Source of the DNA: Alteromonas hispanica
Lineage (GTDB): Bacteria > Pseudomonadota > Gammaproteobacteria > Enterobacterales > Alteromonadaceae
NCBI RefSeq assembly: GCF_010500915.1
Contig: NZ_JAAAWP010000007.1
Coordinates: 124,001 to 188,000 of the forward strand
Direction: 5' to 3'
DNA length: 64,000 bases
A program made the translations under genes and the position numbers. Below are positions 57,840 to 64,000 of the stretch, piece after piece. A model generated the notes under the pieces. It did not search any database, was not told the DNA's origin, and was given only the letters and a program-made list of their open reading frames with translations. Numbering within the stretch: position 1 is the stretch's first letter; every line of letters starts with the position of its first letter.

Positions 57840-58307
57840 TTAAGACGCCTGAGTTTTTCTGAGGGTAAATTTGGTGTCTGCATCACGCAATAAATAAAGT
57901 GCAAAGCATGCTCCCCACATCGGCCAGGCAGCGAAGAAAAGCAGGTGATTGAACGCGTCAATGTACTGTGGAAACGACGATAACGTAGAGCCGCCGTGGA
58001 GTAGAAAAATAAGTCCGTACGTGTAGCGTTTTGCTAAACCAAAAACAAAGGCAAAAACAAGGACTAACTGAAAAGCTCCCATGATATATACTGCAAGTTC
58101 CGGCACGCCACCTATGCCGTAAAATTTTTCGAATATCGCCATGCCATGGGCAGGATTGACAAATTTATCCAATGTCCACACAAACATTACGATAAACACG
58201 GTAATACGCAGGGATAGCAGTACCCAAGGCAGTCGAGCAGCAATAACATCGCCAGCGGTTGAGGCAGACGCGGTTGAGGTAGAGGGAGTAACGCTAGATA
58301 GACCCAT
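57840..58307 (-). CDS. DoxX-like membrane protein
   Basis: This 155-residue protein has a Ser/Thr-rich N-terminus and four hydrophobic helices. Features such as LRITVFIVMFVWTLDKFVNP and LVLVFAFVFGLAKRYTYG resemble the DoxX/SURF4 family. Family members are linked to respiration and redox stress, but no motif here proves a function. Assignment to DoxX is tentative. Confidence 0.65.
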   Translation of the reverse strand: MGLSSVTPSTSTASASTAGDVIAARLPWVLLSLRITVFIVMFVWTLDKFVNPAHGMAIFEKFYGIGGVPELAVYIMGAFQLVLVFAFVFGLAKRYTYGLIFLLHGGSTLSSFPQYIDAFNHLLFFAAWPMWGACFALYLLRDADTKFTLRKTQAS

Positions 58308-58462
58308 TGATGGTCTCCAAGGATAAAATTAAAAGTATGGCTAATGAAGAACGGTATTTGCGGGTAAATATTTCAAAACTAATAAAAAAGAAAATGTGCT
58401 CTGAAATTTTTTTAATATCGTATCGGTCTTGTCACATAATATAAAAACATCGGAAAACAGAC

Positions 58463-60823
58463 ATGAAAATTGTAGTAAACCTCGCCATCAGTGCCCTCGC
58501 GTTAGCCGTTAGTCAGGGCGTATATGGGCAACAATCTCAAGAACAAGATATGCAAGAAAAAGACATAGAGGTTGTAGAGGTTAAAGGAAACGCATCGTTA
58601 ATAGGCAATTTAAATCCCGGCGATAATCAGCTAAAAGGTATTTTTGGTGCTGGCATGTCTGTGGCTGACACTCCTCGCTCTGTAACATCTTTGTCTAGTG
58701 AGGCACTAGAAAGATTTAATATTGATGATTTACACGACATTGTAAAAGCTGCGCCTAATGCCTATGCATCCAGTGGCTTTGGTACGCCAAGTTTGCCAAG
58801 TATTAGAGGCCAGTTAGGTGAGCTTTTTCAAGATGGTATTCGTCGTCAGGCAGGGAACAATGGTTTTGGCCTGCCGCTGTCATTTAATGGCGTAGAGCAA
58901 GTAGACGTGGTGAAAGGTCCATCGCCGGTATTGTTTGGCAGTACGCAGCGCAATGGCGGATTTGTTAATTTACAAACCAAGGTGGCATCTACCGACGAAA
59001 CAAGAGGTAAGGCTACCTTGCGTGCTGGTCGCTGGGATCAATATTCTGCGCAGCTAGACGTAAGCACTGCCATTGACGAGGGCGTTAGCGGTATTCGCGT
59101 GAGTGCAGAGTATTTAGACCACGGTAGTTTTTACGATTTTGCCGAACGCGACAGCGTTAATTTGTTTATTGCCTACCGATACACACCAAGTGATGCCTTA
59201 ACGTGGGATATAAGCGCGGAATATTACGACACAGACTATCCAGACAACGCGGGTATAAATAGGCCCACGCAAGCGCTTATCGACGAAGGGCTTTATATTA
59301 CAGGGCAGGGCACACAGCCTAACGGCAGCACAGTGCCTGGAGCCGGAGCCGTTATTTCACCAACCGGCGAAGTAGTGATCCCTCGCAATAGAGTATTTAC
59401 CAACCCAAACGACATTAACGGTGCAAAAACTACGGTTATTCGAAGTGGTCTTGAATATCAATACGCCGAAAATATCGCTATTAGAAATCTGTCGTATTAC
59501 CAATATCTTGAGCGTGAAGAAATTGCTCAAAATAGTTTTGTAGAAATCATTGATGGTGCAGATACTTTTGAAAACAGAACTGAAGTTGACGTAGCTTGGT
59601 CCGATACGCAAACCACTACGTTTGGCCTGGCAATTCGATACAACGATGTGCTCGGTTACAGCCAGTTTACCACCGAAGCCGACAACCCAATTGATTTAAC
59701 TGGGCCTATTTCTAACCGTGTTATTCCCCTTACCGATGAACAAAAAGCAAGACTGGTTCAATTGCGCCCCGGACTATTTGTTTCTCCCGGTGCACAATAC
59801 GATGTAGACGGTGACGGGGCTGGTGATTTTAATTTATCTGATACCACCGACTCGACGTCATGGCAAACCGGTTTGGCGGTTCAGCAGCAGTCTACATGGA
59901 CCGACAAGCTCACCACCATTGCAGGTTTGCGCTTAGACTACTACCACGTTGAAGCCCGAGACCCATTGGCTCCACAGGGTGTTGATGCTGCCTCGGATAC
60001 TTTCAGCGATACCTTAACCAGCTATCAATTTAGCGCTGTGTATAAACTAACAAACGCGATAAATGCCTATGGCGCGGTTTCGCAAAACGACGCCACGTCT
60101 AACAGCATGGCTGGCGGTACGGCACTTGGTGGCAACAATCAAATAGATCCACAAAATTTTGCAACAGAAAATACGTTGTACGAAATAGGTTTGAAGTATG
60201 CGCCAAGCGAGGCATGGTATGCCGAGGCTTCTGTGTTTGATCAAACCCGCAGCTTGCGCAACCGGGACGGCAGCAACAGCGGCGTTAAAACAAAGGGTGC
60301 GGAATTACAAGTGTTCTATCAGTTAGATGATGTTTGGGTAAATGCAGCTTACAGCTATCTAGATGCAAGGTTTGATAACTCGGCCGCGTTTCAGGGTACA
60401 GCACAGGTCATTGATGCCTTTGATAACAGCCGTCCAGATATTATCAACGGCACAGGCGTTGGCTCTCCCTCATTTGCAGCTTTCGCACCATCAGATAGTC
60501 GGGTGCAGGGAATCCCCCCACAAATGGTGTCGATGAATGCAGGCTGGCAGGTTAATGACAAATTTGCCGTTGGCGCTAGCGCACTTTATACAAAATCGTT
60601 TCCACTCGATTTTTTGCAAACCGTTAAAATTCGAGATCAATACACCCTCGATCTGAATGCAGATTATCAAATTAACGAGCAGCTGAGATTACGTGCCGAC
60701 GTAATTAACGTTACCGACCAAGAGAATTGGCAGCCACTGTTCGAAGGCGGCTTTTTTGGCGCAACACTCGTGATGCCAAATGTACCCCGTCACGTTCAGT
60801 TCACCATGCAATATGCGTTTTAA
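58463..60823 (+). CDS. TonB-dependent outer-membrane receptor, second copy
   Basis: This is a 786-residue receptor with a signal peptide ending at VYGQ (about residue 22), a TonB-box-like IEVVEVKG and a plug domain (about 60-175). The plug has SVADTPRSVTSLS, LPSIRGQLGELFQDGIRR and VKGPSPVLFGSTQRNGGFVNL. The barrel ends in MQYAF with the terminal aromatic residue. The plug style is like siderophore receptors, but no Fur box was seen upstream. The next gene, a VTT/flavoenzyme fusion, starts 19 bases downstream, so the two are one operon. The substrate is unknown, and the partner suggests a metal or thiol-reactive compound. Confidence 0.92.
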   Translation: MKIVVNLAISALALAVSQGVYGQQSQEQDMQEKDIEVVEVKGNASLIGNLNPGDNQLKGIFGAGMSVADTPRSVTSLSSEALERFNIDDLHDIVKAAPNAYASSGFGTPSLPSIRGQLGELFQDGIRRQAGNNGFGLPLSFNGVEQVDVVKGPSPVLFGSTQRNGGFVNLQTKVASTDETRGKATLRAGRWDQYSAQLDVSTAIDEGVSGIRVSAEYLDHGSFYDFAERDSVNLFIAYRYTPSDALTWDISAEYYDTDYPDNAGINRPTQALIDEGLYITGQGTQPNGSTVPGAGAVISPTGEVVIPRNRVFTNPNDINGAKTTVIRSGLEYQYAENIAIRNLSYYQYLEREEIAQNSFVEIIDGADTFENRTEVDVAWSDTQTTTFGLAIRYNDVLGYSQFTTEADNPIDLTGPISNRVIPLTDEQKARLVQLRPGLFVSPGAQYDVDGDGAGDFNLSDTTDSTSWQTGLAVQQQSTWTDKLTTIAGLRLDYYHVEARDPLAPQGVDAASDTFSDTLTSYQFSAVYKLTNAINAYGAVSQNDATSNSMAGGTALGGNNQIDPQNFATENTLYEIGLKYAPSEAWYAEASVFDQTRSLRNRDGSNSGVKTKGAELQVFYQLDDVWVNAAYSYLDARFDNSAAFQGTAQVIDAFDNSRPDIINGTGVGSPSFAAFAPSDSRVQGIPPQMVSMNAGWQVNDKFAVGASALYTKSFPLDFLQTVKIRDQYTLDLNADYQINEQLRLRADVINVTDQENWQPLFEGGFFGATLVMPNVPRHVQFTMQYAF

Positions 60824-60842
60824 GCGCAAATAAGGAATTACG

Positions 60843-62996
60843 ATGTTTAAGAAAATTGCGCTGCTTGCGCTTATGGCTGCGGCTGCTTATGGTTTTTTCT
60901 ATTTCGATTTGAACACGTACTTAACGCTTGAGGGAATGAAAGGGTCGTTAGACACGTTTAAAACACAAATAGCAGAAAACCCAGTGCTCAGCATTGCTAT
61001 TTTCTTTGCTGTGTATGTAGCGGTAACGGCACTTTCGTTACCGGGAGCCGCTATTCTTACGCTGGCTGCCGGAGCACTTTTTGGGTTGTTTCAGGGGCTT
61101 ATTATTGTCTCGTTTGCGTCAAGCATTGGTGCAACGCTAGCCTTTCTCGTAGCCCGTTTTGTGCTTCGTGACACGGTGCGAAATAAGTTTAAAGAAAAGC
61201 TCAAGAAAATTGATGAAGGCGTTGAAAAGCAAGGGGCTTTTTATCTATTTACCCTAAGGTTAGTACCGGTATTTCCTTTTTTCCTGATTAACTTATTGAT
61301 GGGGCTAACCGCATTAAAAACGTGGACATTCTATTGGGTCAGTCAGGTAGGGATGCTTGCTGGCACTATTGTATATGTTAACGCTGGTACCCAGCTTGCA
61401 CAAATTGATAGCCTTTCCGGAATTTTATCGCCTGGGTTGCTTTTATCTTTTGTTTTGCTTGGCGTCTTCCCTTGGATTGCTAAAGGTATTGTTGCTGTTG
61501 TAAATAGACGCCGCGTCTATAAAGGCTACACCAAACCTTCTAGCTTCGATCGAAATCTTGTGGTGATTGGAGCTGGCGCTGGTGGTCTGGTAACCAGCTA
61601 TATTGCCGCGGCAGTGAAAGCCAAAGTAACCCTTGTCGAAGCCGGTGAAATGGGAGGTGACTGCCTTAATTACGGTTGTGTTCCAAGTAAAGCCATAATA
61701 AAAACTGCGAAAGTGGCCCACCAAATGCGCAATGCAGATAATTACGGACTAGATAGCGTTACACCCACCATGTCGTTTAAACGCGTGATTAAGCGGGTAC
61801 ATGAAATCATAGCCACAATCGCCCCGAACGACAGTGTTGAACGTTACACTAATTTAGGTGTAGACGTAGTAAAGGGCTATGCCACTATCATCGACCCGTG
61901 GACGGTAGAAATAAAAACCAATGACGGTGAAACACAGCGTCTTACGACAAAGACGATTGTTGTTGCCACTGGGGCCCGACCTTTTGTGCCGCCACTGCCG
62001 GGTATTGAAGAAAGTGGTTACGTTACCTCAGACACCCTTTGGACAAAATTTGCTGACCTAGATGAAGCCCCCAAAAGGCTAATCGTCCTTGGCGGAGGGC
62101 CCATTGGCTGTGAGTTATCACAGGCGTTTGCCCGTTTGGGAAGCCGTGTGACTCAGGTTGAAAAGGCACCTAGTTTAATGGGGCGCGAAGATAGCGATGT
62201 GGCCGAATATGTCGAGTCTGTGTTGAAAGACAGCGATGTCAATGTATTAACTGAGTATGATGCGTTGCGTTTTGAAAAGCGCGGTGTAGAAAAAGTGTTA
62301 GTTGTTGCCAAAAATGGTACCGAAATAGACATCGCTTATGACGAAGTAATTATTGCAGTGGGACGCAAAGCGAGACTTAACGGCTTTGGTTTAGAAAATC
62401 TAGGCATACAGTTTGATAAAACCATAGACACCGATGAGTACCTACAAACGCTAATGCCCAACATTTTTGCAGCGGGGGACGTCGTTGGTCCATACCAGTT
62501 CACCCACGTGGCGGCTCATCAAGCGTGGTATGCCGCGGTAAATGCTTTATTCGGCACATTTAAAAAGTTTAAAGTGGACTATAGCGTGATCCCTTGGACT
62601 ACCTTTGTCGACCCCGAAGTAGCCCGAGTAGGGCTAAGTGAAAGGGACGCCAGTGAGCAAGATATTGATGTAGAGGTAACCCGCTACGAGTTTGCTGAGT
62701 TAGACAGAGCGGTAACAGAGAGTTCGCGCAAAGGGTTTATTAAAGTACTAACACCGCCGGGTAAAGATAAAATACTGGGCGTCACCATAGTATCTGAACA
62801 CGCGGGTGATTTATTGGCAGAGTTCGTTATAGCTATGAAGCACGATTTAGGGCTTAACAAAATCTTGGGCACTATTCATACGTATCCAACATGGGCTGAA
62901 GGAGCAAAGTATGCAGCGGGTAACTGGAAAAGAGCGAATGCGCCAGAAAAGCTGCTTAGCTATGTTGAAAAATTCCATACTTGGCGCAGAGGTTAA
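60843..62996 (+). CDS. VTT (TVP38/TMEM64) membrane domain fused to FAD-dependent disulfide reductase
   Basis: This is a 717-residue fusion. Residues 1 to about 220 form a VTT/DedA-like membrane domain with several helices, including the conserved RLVPVFPFFLINLLMG. Residues from about 237 form a mercuric-reductase/dihydrolipoamide-dehydrogenase-like flavoenzyme. This part has FAD motif GAGAGG (243-248), redox pair C274 and C279 (GGDCLNYGCVPSK), an NAD(P) motif (GGGPIGCELSQAFARLG) and a C-terminal HTYPTWAEG base motif. There is no N-terminal heavy-metal domain and no C-terminal Cys pair, so true mercuric reduction is doubtful. The flavoenzyme would be held at the inner face of the membrane. The DUF547 gene follows. 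Confidence 0.93.
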   Translation: MFKKIALLALMAAAAYGFFYFDLNTYLTLEGMKGSLDTFKTQIAENPVLSIAIFFAVYVAVTALSLPGAAILTLAAGALFGLFQGLIIVSFASSIGATLAFLVARFVLRDTVRNKFKEKLKKIDEGVEKQGAFYLFTLRLVPVFPFFLINLLMGLTALKTWTFYWVSQVGMLAGTIVYVNAGTQLAQIDSLSGILSPGLLLSFVLLGVFPWIAKGIVAVVNRRRVYKGYTKPSSFDRNLVVIGAGAGGLVTSYIAAAVKAKVTLVEAGEMGGDCLNYGCVPSKAIIKTAKVAHQMRNADNYGLDSVTPTMSFKRVIKRVHEIIATIAPNDSVERYTNLGVDVVKGYATIIDPWTVEIKTNDGETQRLTTKTIVVATGARPFVPPLPGIEESGYVTSDTLWTKFADLDEAPKRLIVLGGGPIGCELSQAFARLGSRVTQVEKAPSLMGREDSDVAEYVESVLKDSDVNVLTEYDALRFEKRGVEKVLVVAKNGTEIDIAYDEVIIAVGRKARLNGFGLENLGIQFDKTIDTDEYLQTLMPNIFAAGDVVGPYQFTHVAAHQAWYAAVNALFGTFKKFKVDYSVIPWTTFVDPEVARVGLSERDASEQDIDVEVTRYEFAELDRAVTESSRKGFIKVLTPPGKDKILGVTIVSEHAGDLLAEFVIAMKHDLGLNKILGTIHTYPTWAEGAKYAAGNWKRANAPEKLLSYVEKFHTWRRG

Positions 62997-63130
62997 TACC
63001 GGTTTCTACATTTTTTGCGGCTAATAAAACCATGGTAAATAAAATGAAGAGTTTATTAATGAGTGCGTTTATTACACGGGTTTGCGGCAATGTATATGTT
63101 GCGGCCTTAATTAACGCGAGAAGCAGCGTT

Positions 63131-63958
63131 TTGCGTTTAGGGTGTAAGTTACTAAATAAGTCACTATATAAGTTACTAATTGGTATTCTCGCCGTTACTT
63201 CAGTACAGGCATTGGCCGACAGTAAATTGCACGATAAATATAATTCGTTGCTCAACAAGCATGTTGTCACTATAAACGACGGCGCCAGTACTCAAGTTAA
63301 CTATGAAGGTTTTAAGCGCGATCAGAAAGCACTGAGCGATTATCTTAATCAACTCGCTGCCGTGCCGCCTAAAACCTTTGGCAGTTGGGATGAGAATACT
63401 CAGCTTGCCTTTCTAATCAACGCGTACAACGCCTACACCATAAACCTGATCCTTACTGAGTACCCGTCTCTTGACTCTATTCGCGACCTAGGTGGTTTCT
63501 TTTCTTCCCCTTGGAAAAAAGACATAGCCCCGCTTTTAGGCAAGTCGCGCTCTTTAGATGATATAGAGCACAACCTTATCCGGGGTGACAATAAATACAG
63601 CGAGCCACGAATTCACTTTGCAGTAAATTGCGCAAGTGTCGGTTGCCCAGCACTTCGGGAAGAGGCATATATTGGCGAGCAACTTGATAAACAACTTGAA
63701 GATCAAACCAAACGTTTTCTGGGTGACAGCACTAGAAACACTATGAAAGGCAATACCCTTTACCTGTCGAAAATTTTCACTTGGTACGAAGGCGATTTCG
63801 AAAAAAATTGGAAAGGAACATCAACGGTAAAAGAGTTTATTGTTTTATATCGTGAAGCAATGTCTTTAAATCAGTCGCAAGTTGACGCTATAACTAGCGG
63901 TGAAGTAGAAGTGGACTATCTTGATTACGACTGGTCACTGAACGATGTTAAACCTTAA
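63131..63958 (+). CDS. DUF547 secreted protein
   Basis: The DUF547 domain fills the mature protein. AFLINAYNAYTINLIL, GGFFSSPWKKD, LDDIEHNLIRG and FAVNCASVGCPAL are family hallmarks, the last with two conserved Cys. The frame is open from 62981, with ATGs at 63032, 63044 and 63059. The TTG at 63131 gives a normal signal peptide ending in VQALA and has GAGAAG seven bases before, so I favour it with low certainty. Three in-frame 12-base repeats encode part of the signal peptide. It is probably periplasmic and co-transcribed with the upstream genes. Function unknown. Confidence 0.85.
   Translation: MRLGCKLLNKSLYKLLIGILAVTSVQALADSKLHDKYNSLLNKHVVTINDGASTQVNYEGFKRDQKALSDYLNQLAAVPPKTFGSWDENTQLAFLINAYNAYTINLILTEYPSLDSIRDLGGFFSSPWKKDIAPLLGKSRSLDDIEHNLIRGDNKYSEPRIHFAVNCASVGCPALREEAYIGEQLDKQLEDQTKRFLGDSTRNTMKGNTLYLSKIFTWYEGDFEKNWKGTSTVKEFIVLYREAMSLNQSQVDAITSGEVEVDYLDYDWSLNDVKP
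63145..63180 (+). repeat. Three tandem 12-base repeats in the DUF547 signal-peptide region
   Basis: TAAGTTACTAAA, TAAGTCACTATA and TAAGTTACTAAT follow one another and, read in frame, encode KLLN, KSLY and KLLI. They lie just before the hydrophobic core of the signal peptide. Confidence 0.75.
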
Positions 63959-63982
63959 ATAAATAGGTAAGAGAGTGTATTA

Positions 63983-64000
63983 GTGACTTTTGCAGTGAAT
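63983..64000 (+). CDS. Possible start of a further gene, cut by the window edge
   Basis: A GTG at 63983 is preceded by AAGAGAG and opens a frame (MTFAVN) that runs off the end. It lies 24 bases after the DUF547 stop, so it would continue that operon. Six codons are not enough to identify a product. Confidence 0.3.

Noticed and set aside
60843..62996. Calling the flavoenzyme a mercuric reductase
   Set aside because: It lacks the N-terminal metal-binding domain and the C-terminal Cys pair, and no other mer gene is present.

Overview
The window looks like ordinary chromosome from a marine gammaproteobacterium of the Alteromonadaceae, most likely Alteromonas. This is judged from the protein families, the AT-leaning composition, two TonB-dependent receptors, a GlyGly-CTERM nuclease of the ExeM/NucH type, an EfpL (YeiP) factor, and the rimP-nusA-infB-rbfA-truB-rpsO core block. 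No database search was possible, so the genus is an inference. There is no prophage, insertion sequence, CRISPR array or rRNA operon.

Layout. (1) 0-3.3 kb: hemN on the minus strand with a probable FNR-type site, then an SGNH hydrolase and a FrnE-like DsbA-family protein. (2) 3.4-16.2 kb: an acyl-CoA catabolism region. One operon holds a histidine-phosphatase-like protein, an acyl-CoA dehydrogenase, an APH-type phosphotransferase and a quinone-oxidoreductase-like MDR enzyme. A minus-strand pair follows (haloalkane dehalogenase and SDR), then a FadB/FadJ-like multifunctional enzyme, a thiolase, a large acyl-CoA dehydrogenase and an alpha/beta hydrolase. The dehydrogenase-kinase pair resembles the LvaC/LvaA and ACAD10/11 systems that feed 4-hydroxyacyl-CoAs into beta-oxidation. 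(3) 16.3-23.4 kb: a DUF3718 protein, a LysR regulator divergent from a MaoC-type hydratase, an entericidin-like lipoprotein, an MscS channel, a large TonB-dependent receptor and phhB. (4) 23.6-28.6 kb: two tandem initiator tRNA genes, then an MHYT hybrid histidine kinase and an HD-GYP response regulator. (5) 28.7-35.5 kb: a strong promoter and terminator pair that may define an unannotated RNA or an attenuated leader, then the rimP-to-rpsO translation operon.

(6) 35.6-46.2 kb: rluF, a coiled-coil membrane protein, a GNAT-nitrilase fusion, a 2OG-Fe(II) oxygenase, a TPR protein with a degenerate receiver domain, the secreted nuclease and a DUF2252 protein. (7) 46.5-50.9 kb: ahpC and ahpF, efpL, and a minus-strand set of a DUF4149 protein, a COQ7-like hydroxylase and a small zinc-ribbon protein. 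(8) 51.2-58.3 kb: an SMP-30-like protein, an S41 peptidase lipoprotein coupled to a second lipoprotein, a YgiQ radical SAM protein, an EVE-domain protein and a DoxX-like membrane protein. (9) 58.4-64 kb: a second TonB-dependent receptor, a VTT-domain/FAD-disulfide-reductase fusion, a DUF547 protein and the start of another gene at the edge.

The best leads are the receptor/VTT-flavoenzyme/DUF547 operon, the putative RNA or attenuator ahead of rimP, the kinase-dehydrogenase acyl-CoA module, and the signalling pair lying between the initiator tRNAs and rimP. Most of the rest is recognisable housekeeping or catabolic content.
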